From positions 1 to 16,643 of the forward strand of contig CAMPGJ010000009.1 in assembly GCA_946885425.1 (NCBI GenBank): a DNA stretch of 16,643 nucleotides, read 5' to 3'. Within the stretch, counting starts at the first letter, position 1. Every line of letters starts with the position of its first letter. This DNA comes from an uncultured bacterium (GTDB lineage: Bacteria > Patescibacteria > Microgenomatia > Levybacterales > UBA12049). Below the pieces are notes generated by a model that saw nothing but the letters and a program-made list of their open reading frames with translations, was not told the origin of the DNA and searched no databases. Below, one piece after another: positions 6,047-13,728 of the stretch. The position numbers and the translations under genes are program-made.

Positions 6047-8101
6047 ATGCTTGGTGCTGCTGCAATTACAATTATTCCTACACTCCTTGCCTACATCCTA
6101 TTACCTAAGTTCGGATTTAAACCTAAAAGTAATTATCTGAGGATTGCACTTAGCTGGTTTACAGGCATGTATGTCTTTACAATCATTACTTTTCTCCTCG
6201 CTACTTTACTCAGCCCTTTCACAACATCTGTTCTATTCAAAGCATCACTTGAAATACTAGCAGCCTTCACCATCATTCTCCTCTTCTATTTCCACAAAGA
6301 TCTCAAACATCATTTTTATCACCCCCTTGTTAAAGGGGGATGGTGGGATTTTTTTCTCAAATTCTCAAGTTTCAAGTTTGTGGATATACTATTAATAGCT
6401 CTTTGCCTCCTTTTCCCGGTTTTCTTCTTCTCTCCCCAACTTTCCCTTGAAAATAACGCTATTTTTATTAGTCCTGTATTCTGGGATTTTCATTGGCTGA
6501 TGTCACTCACACAAACCTTTGCATTCGGAGACAATTTTCCGCCACAAAACGAAGCCTTTGCAGGCTTACCAGCCAACTATCATTATTTTTGGATGGTAAT
6601 TACAGCTATATATGAAGTAATGGGGCTTAATTTAGTAGAAGCTATGAATTATTTCAGCATCTTGGGCTTCTTTTTCTTCCTCATTGCACTTATCGGAATA
6701 GCACAAGAAATTTTTCATTCAAAATTAGCTGGCTTTATCGCTGTTCTACTTACCATTACCTCAAGCAGCGGATACTTTATAGATTATTTTTTATCTCACC
6801 AAAGTCAAAATGTAACAGAACTGATAGTAGGTATTCTCACCAACGCCAGTCATCCCTTTTTCTCAGCAGTCTATCCTACCAATGGCATTACCTACAATGG
6901 CACGATGTTTAACCTCTTTTATTTTCTTGAAGAAAGACAAATGATTCTCGGTGTTACCTATCTCATTCTCTGTTCCTGGATCATTTACAAACGCAAAGAA
7001 CTATCAAATACCATTCTCTTAATTACTGGAGCTTTGATGGGAGCATATTTCCTCTGGCATCTGTACATTACTATCATGGTGCTTGGAGCACTTCTTTTTA
7101 TCCTCGCCTTTGATAAAAGTAGAAAACAGACGTTCTTACTTCTCGTTGGATTTGGAATTGTTTTCCTCCCGCATCTTTTTTATTTTAAACAACTCACCCA
7201 CTCAGACTGGTTTACTAAAAGTATTACAGAAGTACCCAGATTTGAGCCTGGATTCTCTGACCAACGTGGTCTCCCATTCTCTTTTCAGCATGCTCTCTAT
7301 TGGTATGCTTATTCTTATGGTGTAAAATTGCTTCTTTTACCCATCAGCCTCTTATGGTTCTGGTTCAAAAATAAAAAAGCTGCTATGGTAATCAGCGCAA
7401 TTATTATACCCACCTTTATCTTAATTAATACTGTACAGCTGTCTCCTGCTGATGTTTATGAAAACCACAAATGGCTCAGACCTATGAATATTGCTGTTGA
7501 TCTGGCAATTGCCGCTTTTATTGTCTCAATATTTTTTTCTGCAAAGCAGAATCCCGCGGAGCTTCATGAGAAGTGGGACAAAACACTCCAGAGAACGCTC
7601 TCAACTCTTCCTATCTGGACGCTTATCATCTTTTTGCTCACTGCATCAGGATTCATCGAACTTATGCCCTATCTCAATGCTAAACCAAGTCAGTTTTTTT
7701 CTTATTATCCCTCACCTATAACAGCAGCAGTTGAATCAGATACTCCTCCCAAAGCTGTCTTTATCGGCGTTAATGATAAGGAGATTTTTCTTGCAGGCAG
7801 AAAGGTTTTCCTCGCAAATCAGCTTCGGGGACATGACACAGCACTGGATAGAACGAAAAGGATGCAAATAACTACGCAAATATATACATCCAGAGACCTC
7901 AAATCATTCTGCAGCCTCACAAAAGAATACGGTATCGATTACGTAGAGTTTTTGGATTCAGAAAAATATCCATTCCGCGAATTCCTCCTTACCCTCCCTG
8001 GGTTTTCCTCACTCAATCAAAACTACGAAAAAGTCTACTTCGCAGACGCGGATGCTGCCTGCGGCAGCCACAAAACTAATCAAAACGCTACGCAAAACTA
8101 A
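6047..8101 (+). CDS. Polytopic membrane protein, GT-C glycosyltransferase-like
   Basis: A 684-residue integral membrane protein with about 11-13 hydrophobic segments between residues 1 and 540 and a soluble C-terminal part (about 545-684). The layout resembles GT-C lipid-linked-sugar transferases: an acidic residue in the first large loop (WDFHW, D147), then NYHYFW (177-182) before a helix, and a C-terminal module with VFIGVNDKEI...GRKVFLANQLRGHD...QIYTS, typical of uncharacterised GT-C proteins. It probably transfers sugars from polyprenyl carriers to surface glycans or proteins, but donor and acceptor cannot be read. Residues 92-103 (HPLVKGG onward), between the third and fourth helices, are encoded by a palindromic repeat in frame. 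The last about 15 codons are also repeat-like, with a GCTGCC-TGC-GGCAGC hairpin and CAAAACTAATCA twice. Confidence 0.7.
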   Translation: MLGAAAITIIPTLLAYILLPKFGFKPKSNYLRIALSWFTGMYVFTIITFLLATLLSPFTTSVLFKASLEILAAFTIILLFYFHKDLKHHFYHPLVKGGWWDFFLKFSSFKFVDILLIALCLLFPVFFFSPQLSLENNAIFISPVFWDFHWLMSLTQTFAFGDNFPPQNEAFAGLPANYHYFWMVITAIYEVMGLNLVEAMNYFSILGFFFFLIALIGIAQEIFHSKLAGFIAVLLTITSSSGYFIDYFLSHQSQNVTELIVGILTNASHPFFSAVYPTNGITYNGTMFNLFYFLEERQMILGVTYLILCSWIIYKRKELSNTILLITGALMGAYFLWHLYITIMVLGALLFILAFDKSRKQTFLLLVGFGIVFLPHLFYFKQLTHSDWFTKSITEVPRFEPGFSDQRGLPFSFQHALYWYAYSYGVKLLLLPISLLWFWFKNKKAAMVISAIIIPTFILINTVQLSPADVYENHKWLRPMNIAVDLAIAAFIVSIFFSAKQNPAELHEKWDKTLQRTLSTLPIWTLIIFLLTASGFIELMPYLNAKPSQFFSYYPSPITAAVESDTPPKAVFIGVNDKEIFLAGRKVFLANQLRGHDTALDRTKRMQITTQIYTSRDLKSFCSLTKEYGIDYVEFLDSEKYPFREFLLTLPGFSSLNQNYEKVYFADADAACGSHKTNQNATQN
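6320..6351 (+). repeat. Palindromic repeat inserted in frame within the GT-C-like gene
   Basis: CCCCCTT (6322-6328) and AAGGGGG (6333-6339) form a 7-bp stem with a GTTA loop, followed by ATGGTGGGATTTTTTT. This G/C-block pattern looks like a dispersed intergenic repeat and stands out from the surrounding AT-rich code. It keeps the frame and encodes a short loop rich in Gly and Trp between two predicted helices. Confidence 0.55.
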
Positions 8102-8114
8102 TCAGAATTTATTT

Positions 8115-8207
8115 GTCATTGCGAGGAGCGAAGAATGAGCAACGAAGCAATCTAGTCAATAATTCAAATTTTGTGGATGAGATTGCTTCACTTGGGCTCG
8201 CAATGAC
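8115..8207. repeat. MITE-like inverted repeat with GTCATTGCGAG termini, copy 2
   Basis: Starts GTCATTGCGAGGAGCGAAG and ends GGGCTCGCAATGAC; inner GAAGCAATCT pairs with AGATTGCTTC around an AT-rich centre. Same family as the element at 5873-5985, with a different middle. It sits between the convergent GT-C-like and Lon genes and may end transcription from both. After it, 8216-8260 shows another word, GTTCTGCGT / CAGTTCTGCGTAG. Confidence 0.8.
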
Positions 8208-8261
8208 GTTAAGAGGATTCAGCGTGGTTCTGCGTTTCAGTTCTGCGTAGTTCAGCGATTT

Positions 8262-10640
8262 CTAGCTAACTGTCTCTGAGGCGGTAACTACGGGCATGGA
8301 TTTTTCTGACTTCTCTTTCTTTTCTACTTTTAACTTGGTCAGGGGCTTGGTGAGAGCTATACCAAGTACTTCATCCATGTGTTCGACGAATTTGAATTTT
8401 AGATCTTCCATAACTTCTTTTGGCACATCTTCAAGATCTTTTTTATTATTCTTTGGCAGAATAATAGTCTTGAGTCCTGCACGGTGAGCTCCGATAACTT
8501 TCTCTTTGACTCCGCCAATCTCAAGAATTCTTCCTCTCAATGTCACTTCTCCGGTCATACCTGTTTTTCTTTCAACAGGAATCTTGGTAAGAGCTGAAAC
8601 AATTGCTGTGGTAATAGCACCTCCAGCAGATGGACCATCTTTTGGTACTGCACCTTCCGGTACGTGAACGTGGACATCAATTTTTTGATAAAAATTATCA
8701 GCCAGACCCAACAATTTTGCTCTAGACCTGATATATGACATTGCCGCCTGGCACGATTCTTTCATGACATCTCCCAACTGACCTGTCAGAATAAGTTGTC
8801 CTTTTCCAGGCATCAATGCGACCTCAATCGTGAGGATTCCTCCACCAGCTTCAGAATAGAATAACCCAGTAGCCATACCGACTTCATCTTCTTTCTCAAT
8901 CATAGATGCCTGATATTTAATAGGTCCAAGATACTTCGGCACATCTTCTGTCGTAACATTTATCTTTTCCTTCTCTCCCTCAGCCACTTTTTTGGCTACT
9001 TTACGCAGAATCGTCGCAATCTTTCTCTCCAGGTTACGCACACCTGCTTCGCGTGTGTAATGCTGAATTGCAAATTGAAGAGCTGAATCCTCTATCCCAA
9101 CCTTTTTGTCATCCAGACCATGATTCTCGAACTGCTTTTTGATCAGGAAGTCATGAGCAATCTTAAATTTCTCATCATGTGTGTAACCAGAAAACTGAAT
9201 TATTTCAAGCCTATCCCGCAGTGCTGGAGGTATCGTCTCCAAGACATTTGCTGTAGTGATAAACATCACGTTAGAAAGATCAAAAGGAACTTCCAGATAA
9301 TGGTCAGAGAACTGTCCATTCTGTTCTGGATCAAGTGCTTCGAGGAGAGCAGATGACGGATCACCACGGAAATCTGAACCTACTTTATCAATTTCATCCA
9401 ACATGAATACAGGATTCTTAGTACCGGCATCTTTAATACCTTGGATGATTCTTCCTGGTAGAGCACCTACATAGGTTCTTCTATGCCCCCGGATTTCTGC
9501 TTCATCACGGATACCTCCGAGTGATACACGGACAAATTTACGTCCCAATGCACGCGCGATTGATTTACCAATAGAAGTTTTACCTACCCCCGGAGGTCCT
9601 GAGAAACAAAGGATAGGCCCCTTCATCTTCCCTGAGAGCTTGTGTACGGCAAGATATTCAACAATACGCTCTTTTGCCTTATCAAGACCATAATGGTCTT
9701 CATCAAGGATTTTCTCTGCTGACTTAATATCCGCGTCATCTTTACTCTCTTTACCCCATGGCAGCGAAACCATCAAATCCAAATAATTACGGATATACCC
9801 TGCTTCAGGATTGAACTGATTCATATTTTGCAATTTGTTCAGTTCTTTCTTTGCTTTCTCCTCAACTTCTTGAGGCATTTTTGCATCTTTTATTTTATTT
9901 AATAAAAGTCGATTCTCAGAGTTATCTTCTTTTTCACCTAACTCCTCTTCAATCGTACGAAGTCTCTCACGGAGCATAGCTTCTCTTGCACCCTTCTCAA
10001 ATCTTTCTTGAGTCTTTGATGCTATCTTACGCTCCAATTCCAATATTTTAATTTCTTTAGCCAAAAACTCTGCTAATTTTTGCAGTCTTTCCTTAACATC
10101 AGTCATTTCAAGAAGCGCCTGTCTTTCCTGAGGTTTGATATCCAAAGCCGAAGCAATAAGATCTGAGAGCTGAGCAGGAGAATTTTCTGACATTATATTC
10201 ATGAATAAAAGAAAATCAGTTGACTTACCAAAGTTCATGGCTTTTCTGAACTCATTCGTCAGATGATTGCAGAGGGCTTTTATTTCTTCAGAATTATTTT
10301 CTTCTTCAGGTATTTCTACAACTTTTGCCATAAAATAAGACTCATGTCTTTCAAATGAAATTATCTTTACACGGGAAAGCCCTCTTACCTGAGCATTAAT
10401 TTCACCATCTGTTCGGATCATACGTTCAATCCGTGAAAGCGTTCCCACAGCGTGCAGGTCTTCAGGTCCCGGATCATTCAACCTGGCATTTTTTTGAAGA
10501 ACAAAACAAACAATTCTTTCTTGCTGAAAAGCAGATTCTAAAGCAGCAAGGCTTTTGGGACGGCCAAAAGTAAGCACTGAATCTGTATTGGGGAAGATGA
10601 TACCATCTCTAATTGGTATAACTGGTACGATTTTTTCCAT
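8262..10640 (-). CDS. lon: ATP-dependent protease Lon (LonA)
   Basis: Cytosolic AAA+ serine protease that unfolds and degrades damaged and regulatory proteins; 792 residues, the normal LonA length. Residues 1-200 are the LON substrate-binding domain and 200-300 the helical linker. The AAA+ module has Walker [10 protein letters not shown] (348-356), Walker B VFMLDE (411-416), sensor-1 ITTAN (461-465) and sensor-2 [10 protein letters not shown] (530-539). The protease domain has catalytic Ser in DGPSAGG (S671) and Lys in GGVKEK (K714), 43 apart as in E. coli Lon. The Lys/Glu-rich tail (770-792) looks dispensable. All catalytic residues are present. The ATG at 10640 matches the conserved N-terminus; an extended -10 box lies five bases before it. 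Transcribed alone. Confidence 0.98.
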   Translation of the reverse strand: MEKIVPVIPIRDGIIFPNTDSVLTFGRPKSLAALESAFQQERIVCFVLQKNARLNDPGPEDLHAVGTLSRIERMIRTDGEINAQVRGLSRVKIISFERHESYFMAKVVEIPEEENNSEEIKALCNHLTNEFRKAMNFGKSTDFLLFMNIMSENSPAQLSDLIASALDIKPQERQALLEMTDVKERLQKLAEFLAKEIKILELERKIASKTQERFEKGAREAMLRERLRTIEEELGEKEDNSENRLLLNKIKDAKMPQEVEEKAKKELNKLQNMNQFNPEAGYIRNYLDLMVSLPWGKESKDDADIKSAEKILDEDHYGLDKAKERIVEYLAVHKLSGKMKGPILCFSGPPGVGKTSIGKSIARALGRKFVRVSLGGIRDEAEIRGHRRTYVGALPGRIIQGIKDAGTKNPVFMLDEIDKVGSDFRGDPSSALLEALDPEQNGQFSDHYLEVPFDLSNVMFITTANVLETIPPALRDRLEIIQFSGYTHDEKFKIAHDFLIKKQFENHGLDDKKVGIEDSALQFAIQHYTREAGVRNLERKIATILRKVAKKVAEGEKEKINVTTEDVPKYLGPIKYQASMIEKEDEVGMATGLFYSEAGGGILTIEVALMPGKGQLILTGQLGDVMKESCQAAMSYIRSRAKLLGLADNFYQKIDVHVHVPEGAVPKDGPSAGGAITTAIVSALTKIPVERKTGMTGEVTLRGRILEIGGVKEKVIGAHRAGLKTIILPKNNKKDLEDVPKEVMEDLKFKFVEHMDEVLGIALTKPLTKLKVEKKEKSEKSMPVVTASETVS

Positions 10641-10654
10641 AATTTATTTTATCA
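10641..10654 (-). promoter_or_regulatory. Extended -10 promoter of lon, leaderless type
   Basis: On the minus strand TGATAAAAT (10654-10646) is a TGn-extended -10 box, followed by AAATT and the ATG. No Shine-Dalgarno is present, and no -35 box near consensus at 15-17 bp. Confidence 0.45.
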
Positions 10655-10750
10655 CATTTGTTAGGTAACTAAGTAACTCAGATCACTTATACCTTAACGA
10701 TATTTAGCAGTCTATCAAAATAGGTGCTAACTGTCAATAACCCATAGATA

Positions 10751-11068
10751 AATTGAAAATGGAGAATTGAGAGTTGAGAAATGAGGATATAAAATCGTCA
10801 GAGGACGGTCGTCTCATCCAAATACCATAACATAGCAAATCCCATTAGAAAAACAGATAATGTTTCCATAAATCTATCCTAACAACCGACTATAAGAGGA
10901 TAGAGAAGAATGGGTAAGAGAAGGGATAGAACACGGAGTTGAGAATTGAAAATGGAGAGTTGAGAGTTTAAATATTTATTAGTCATTCCCGCGAACGCGG
11001 GAATCCAGGAGATATAAATTAAAACTTCCGCTTTTATTTTTCAATTCTCACCTCTCAACTCTCAATTC
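10751..11068. repeat. Composite repeat of a GAGAATTGA word around a CCCGCG hairpin
   Basis: The 428-bp gap between lon and the receiver gene holds this element. The word series AATTGAAAATGGAGAATTGAG occurs at about 10751-10786 and, in the same direction, at 10935-10968. It appears as reverse complement at 11038-11068 (TCAATTCTCACCTCTCAACT), directly at the end of the receiver gene. Between the last two arms is ATTCCCGCG-AA-CGCGGGAAT (10985-11004), 9-bp perfect arms around two bases. The arm pair could form a terminator for the receiver transcript. Apart from a doubtful micro-ORF, no gene is seen here. Confidence 0.75.
10798..10869 (-). CDS. Possible 23-residue hydrophobic micropeptide
   Basis: An ATG at 10869 opens 23 codons ending in TGA. 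The peptide starts METLSVFL, is hydrophobic up to residue 17 (ending LWYL) and then has the acidic pair DE. An extended -10-like TGTTAGGAT ends six bases before the ATG, the same geometry as at the leaderless genes here; AGGA in it could instead serve as a weak Shine-Dalgarno. It lies in the gap upstream of the receiver's terminator repeats. A peptide this short arises easily by chance, so this is only a candidate. Confidence 0.2.
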   Translation of the reverse strand: METLSVFLMGFAMLWYLDETTVL

Positions 11069-11425
11069 CTAGAGGTGTTTCTTCACTATGTAGAGGAGGT
11101 CGTCGATATTGAACGGTTTAAGAAGGAAATCATTTGCCCCTGCATCTTTAGTAATCTTTTCTGTTTCGTTATTCGCGGACATTATGATAATGGGAATATC
11201 CTTGGTCTCTTCATTTTGCTTGAGAAATTTAGCTATTTCTCCTCCATCTTCTCCGGAAAGCCATATATCAAGCAAAATTAAATCAGGTGAATGATCTTTT
11301 AATGCTTCATATATAGCTTCTTCTCTATCAGTAGCTGTGACAATATATCCCTCATTTTCAAGGATAATTTTCACAACTTCAATAATTGCACGATCATCTT
11401 CTGCGATCAAAATGTTTTTTTTCAT
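11069..11425 (-). CDS. Stand-alone CheY-like response regulator receiver
   Basis: A 118-residue single receiver domain with no output domain. The acidic pocket is D10-D11 (AEDD), the phospho-acceptor D53 (LILLD), the switch residue S83 (IIMSA) and the conserved K103 (LLKPF); all expected residues are present. Such proteins relay phosphate or act by binding partners. No kinase is adjacent; the nearest is the GAF kinase at 15412-16575, pairing unproven. TATAAA on the minus strand lies only three bases before the ATG and no Shine-Dalgarno is seen. The TAG stop abuts the word repeat that could terminate the transcript. Confidence 0.9.
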   Translation of the reverse strand: MKKNILIAEDDRAIIEVVKIILENEGYIVTATDREEAIYEALKDHSPDLILLDIWLSGEDGGEIAKFLKQNEETKDIPIIIMSANNETEKITKDAGANDFLLKPFNIDDLLYIVKKHL

Positions 11426-11605
11426 GGTTTTATACGCTTACTTCACGCTCTGAGTGACTACCTGTATCTTATCAAGATAATATAAAAAAAGTAAAGGAAG
11501 TGGAAATAAACTCTCTCAAGTATATTACCCTCAATAAACTCAAAAATATACCTGAAACGTGTAATAAAATAGTAAGAAAGATAATATAATTCCTAATTTA
11601 GAAAT

Positions 11606-12211
11606 TTATTCTACCAATTCAGCAAAAACAACAATCCTATGAGAATAATTATTTCTCGTGCTATCCCATGTTCCCTGACAGGTAATTAGATTAAGCATTG
11701 GCTTATCTGCTTCCCCAAAAACCTCTTCGATAGGAAAGTTATCGTAAGGATATTTAACCATTTTCTTAAACAAAAATGTATACTCCTTCCCATGCGCATC
11801 AACTACGATAATTTTATCTCCTGACTCTAATTTAGAAATATCCCAAAATACCGCTGGTTCCCCCGTTTCTTTATCATAATGCCCGGCAAGTACAGCATTA
11901 CCCTTTTGACCAGGTTTGTATCCCAATTTGTACCAGGCGACATTGTCAGCATCTTCTGGAACATCCATCCTTCCCTGAGTATCAAGCCCAACTTGCTCTA
12001 TTGCAGCTGCAACATTTATTTTCGGAATATGCAATGTTTGTGGTAAGTCTGCCTCATCTTCTTGGGGTAAATCACCTTTTTCAGATGTTGGGACATCAGA
12101 AGCTACAGGAAGATTCTTATTCAACCCGGACATCCTGCCATACTGTATACCATACGATATACCTACCCATACTATAATAAGAAGAATTAGAAGTACAAAA
12201 AGCCGCTTCAT
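11606..12211 (-). CDS. Sortase, class E/F-like
   Basis: Membrane-anchored cysteine transpeptidase of 201 residues, expected to cleave an LPxTG-like signal and join the protein to a surface acceptor. Residues 4-22 are an N-terminal signal-anchor helix, followed by a Pro/Asp-rich linker (35-58). The catalytic domain has H111 in VLAGHYD, C178 in LITCQG and R192 in YSHR, the complete His-Cys-Arg triad. PGQKGNAVLAGH and EPAVFWDISKLESGD resemble the class E/F layout. The 63-residue secreted protein lies just upstream on the same strand, 85 bp away, and is a candidate substrate. No Shine-Dalgarno precedes the ATG. Confidence 0.92.
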   Translation of the reverse strand: MKRLFVLLILLIIVWVGISYGIQYGRMSGLNKNLPVASDVPTSEKGDLPQEDEADLPQTLHIPKINVAAAIEQVGLDTQGRMDVPEDADNVAWYKLGYKPGQKGNAVLAGHYDKETGEPAVFWDISKLESGDKIIVVDAHGKEYTFLFKKMVKYPYDNFPIEEVFGEADKPMLNLITCQGTWDSTRNNYSHRIVVFAELVE

Positions 12212-12296
12212 AATATGAATACGAAAAATGAGAGATGAGAAGCTAGATCATCCTATCTCAACAATCCAGCCTCCCACTTCTCACTTAACTTCCAAT

Positions 12297-12488
12297 TTAT
12301 AGTCCTCTCCCCGTTGCCGGTGCTCCGCTTGGAAGCGTTGGGCTCGTCGTTGGACTCATCACTGATGTTGGTGATGGACTTATGGTTGATGTTGGCGTTG
12401 TCGTACTTGTTTGTGCGAATGCTACTGACGCCGCCAATGCTGCTGATGTTATGAATACGCCAGTTCCGACCGCTATCTTTTTAATCAT
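12297..12488 (-). CDS. Small secreted Ser/Thr/Pro-rich protein with LPxTG-like C-terminus
   Basis: A 63-residue protein of unknown function. Residues 1-25 are a clear signal peptide (MIKKIAVG..., ending SVAFA before QT). The mature part is a low-complexity chain of Thr, Ser and Pro, likely extended and possibly glycosylated. The last residues, LPSGAPATGRGL, contain APATG, close to a sortase signal, but no membrane helix or long basic tail follows. The sortase gene begins 85 bp downstream. The start at 12488 is fixed by the signal peptide and by AGGGGGTGA four bases before ATG; a longer frame to 12548 lacks this support. Confidence 0.75.
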   Translation of the reverse strand: MIKKIAVGTGVFITSAALAASVAFAQTSTTTPTSTISPSPTSVMSPTTSPTLPSGAPATGRGL

Positions 12489-12492
12489 AAAC

Positions 12493-12501
12493 TCACCCCC
12501 T
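12493..12501 (-). promoter_or_regulatory. Extended Shine-Dalgarno AGGGGGTGA of the secreted protein gene
   Basis: Pairs with the 16S anti-Shine-Dalgarno UCACCUCC over eight positions with one G-U pair. Four bases separate it from ATG 12488. The same nonamer precedes the KGG and GlsB-family genes. Confidence 0.7.
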
Positions 12502-12507
12502 CTGTAA

Positions 12508-12592
12508 CTATTAACAATTGACACAGACAATATTTGCCTTTTTAACAATTGACTAGAAAGTTAATTGTGAAATGTTAACTGTTAATTGTTAG
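12508..12592. repeat. TTAACAATTGAC word repeats upstream of the secreted protein gene
   Basis: TTAACAATTGAC occurs at 12511-12522 and 12542-12553, a 31-bp direct repeat. AGTTAATTGT and GTTAACTGTTAATTGTTAG follow at 12559-12592 as approximate reverse complement. The element covers the probable promoter of the secreted protein gene. The rest of the gap to 12733 shows no gene. Confidence 0.6.
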
Positions 12593-12666
12593 TTTCTACA
12601 CTAATAAACTTAAACGGCAAAATAATGAAAAGACGGTAAGAATTAGTTAATAAACAGATAGAGCCC

Positions 12667-12720
12667 TTGATACTTTTGATACACTTGATACCATTGATAC
12701 TCTTCTTCCACTCGTGATAC
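12667..12720 (+). repeat. Tandem TTGATAC repeat with exact 9-bp period
   Basis: TTGATAC starts at 12667, 12676, 12685 and 12694, then GTGATAC at 12714. The heptamer resembles a -35 box (TTGACA). It ends 13 bases before the start of the membrane protein gene and has no reverse-complement arm nearby, unlike most word repeats in this window. Confidence 0.75.
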
Positions 12721-12733
12721 TCTTAATGCAGAT

Positions 12734-13234
12734 ATGGTTTTGCGGTTTATATATACATTATTTATAGGTATCCTTCTCGCACTCTTCATAGGATTGGGAA
12801 TTTCTACATTTTATGAAAAACCAAAAGAACCCGAGTATCCTAACTCATTCAAATATGCAAGACCCATGGAACCCATAGATAATCCAGATAGCTCGTATTC
12901 AGCAAAAATGCAAAAAGAACAGATAGAACAAGACAAACGATGGGCAGAATATAGCAAGCTTCAAGAGACATATATGAGAAATGTATCAATAATTGCACTA
13001 ATATCAGCAATTATTGTTCTCAGCATAAGTCTCACACTTGTCCATAACCTCCTCCTGATTTCAGATGGGCTACTTTTAGGAGGCGTATTCACTCTCTTAT
13101 ATAGTGTAGGAAGAAGTTTCCAAACACAGGATACAAAATTTGAATTTATCGTCGTTACAGTAGGACTCATCATAGCCCTACTGCTAGGATATAAGAAGTT
13201 TATCCAACCCTCCCCCAAACTCCACAGGAAATAG
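12734..13234 (+). CDS. Unrecognised four-helix membrane protein
   Basis: I do not recognise a family. The 166 residues give a hydrophobic helix at about 6-25, a charged segment at 26-82 (YEKPKEPEYP, then a Gln/Glu/Lys-rich stretch likely helical), and three more helices at about 83-103, 107-125 and 136-152, ending in a basic tail (KKFIQPSPKLHRK). With four helices both ends should be on the same side; the basic tail suggests the cytosol, which puts the charged loop outside. There is no signal cleavage site, catalytic motif or cysteine. The ATG at 12734 lacks a Shine-Dalgarno, and no convincing -10 box precedes it. Its TAG stop touches the next repeat element. Confidence 0.7.
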   Translation: MVLRFIYTLFIGILLALFIGLGISTFYEKPKEPEYPNSFKYARPMEPIDNPDSSYSAKMQKEQIEQDKRWAEYSKLQETYMRNVSIIALISAIIVLSISLTLVHNLLLISDGLLLGGVFTLLYSVGRSFQTQDTKFEFIVVTVGLIIALLLGYKKFIQPSPKLHRK

Positions 13235-13314
13235 TCTTCAAGTCTTCAAGTCGAAAGTCGTCAAGCCGTTTTTGGACTTTATAACCTGATGACTTTATGA
13301 CTTGATGACTTTTT
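13234..13314. repeat. Inverted repeat of 8-bp words (GTCTTCAA / GACTTGAT)
   Basis: Left arm in exact 8-bp steps: GTCTTCAA, GTCTTCAA, GTCGAAAG, TCGTCAAG (13234-13265). Right arm also in 8-bp steps: GACTTTAT, AACCTGAT, GACTTTAT, GACTTGAT, then GACTTTTT (13275-13314). It resembles the element at 1617-1722 in word and period. It begins on the last base of the membrane protein's stop codon, so it may be that gene's terminator. Confidence 0.8.
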
Positions 13315-13390
13315 ACCTTTGCTCTTCTTTCTTATTCCTTACAAGATTCTGGTAGATATCTTATTGTTAAGCTGTAAGCTCTTACTAGAC

Positions 13391-13462
13391 CAAAGACACA
13401 TGACTTATGACTTAAGAAGATATCGTTCTTCTTACATCTTAAATCTTACATCTTATGTCTTG
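13391..13462. repeat. CTTACATCTTA word hairpin just upstream of the KGG gene
   Basis: AAGAAGA (13414-13420) pairs with TCTTCTT across a TATCGT loop. Outside it, CAAAGACACATGACTTATGACTT faces TTACATCTTAAATCTTACATCTTATGTCTTG as an imperfect reverse complement. The element ends one base before the KGG gene's ribosome-binding site and may lie in its leader or promoter. Confidence 0.55.
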
Positions 13463-13463
13463 A

Positions 13464-13473
13464 AGGGGGGTGA
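13464..13473 (+). promoter_or_regulatory. Extended Shine-Dalgarno AGGGGGGTGA of the KGG gene
   Basis: Contains GGGGGTGA, pairing strongly with the 16S 3' end, six bases before ATG 13480. It decides the start of this very short gene. Confidence 0.7.
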
Positions 13474-13479
13474 GTTATT

Positions 13480-13653
13480 ATGGCAACAGGAAAAGGACGT
13501 GGATTTGCATCCATGGATAAAACAAAACAAAAGCAAATTGCTAGCAAAGGAGGAAAAGCAGCTCACAAAAAAGGAACTGCGCACAAATGGACTAGTGAGG
13601 AAGCAAGAATTGCAGGACAACTCGGTGGACGAGCTCGTCAGAAAAGAGGATAA
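13480..13653 (+). CDS. KGG-motif stress protein (con-10/YciG/GsiB-like hydrophilin)
   Basis: A 57-residue, very hydrophilic, basic protein easily missed because a longer frame overlaps it. It carries two KGG-type repeats: RGFASMD...QIASKGGKAAH (residues 7-29) and KWTSEEARIAGQLGGRARQ (36-54). This matches the 'stress-induced' KGG repeat family found in E. coli YciG, Bacillus GsiB and fungal con-10, soluble proteins linked to desiccation and general stress. No enzymatic activity is expected. A perfect Shine-Dalgarno precedes the ATG and a strong terminator follows the TAA, so it is probably a well-expressed single-gene transcript. The GlsB-family stress gene is next downstream. Confidence 0.93.
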   Translation: MATGKGRGFASMDKTKQKQIASKGGKAAHKKGTAHKWTSEEARIAGQLGGRARQKRG

Positions 13654-13677
13654 AAATATCCTATTTAAATGAAAGCA

Positions 13678-13709
13678 ACTAAAATACCCGCTACAGCGGG
13701 TATTTTAGT
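13678..13709. terminator. Strong intrinsic terminator after the KGG gene
   Basis: ACTAAAATACCCGC (13678-13691) and GCGGGTATTTTAGT (13696-13709) form a perfect 14-bp stem with a TACA loop. The lower stem is A/T and the upper stem G/C, so it can work on either strand. Confidence 0.9.
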
Positions 13710-13728
13710 ATCCAGCTACGAATTACCT

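Noticed and set aside
12667..12720. Short CRISPR-like array
   Set aside because: The repeats are 7 bp with 2-bp gaps; there are no spacers and no cas genes.
13319..13672. A 117-residue frame overlapping the KGG gene
   Set aside because: It begins in repeat DNA and reads the KGG coding sequence out of frame; the KGG frame has family motifs and a perfect Shine-Dalgarno.
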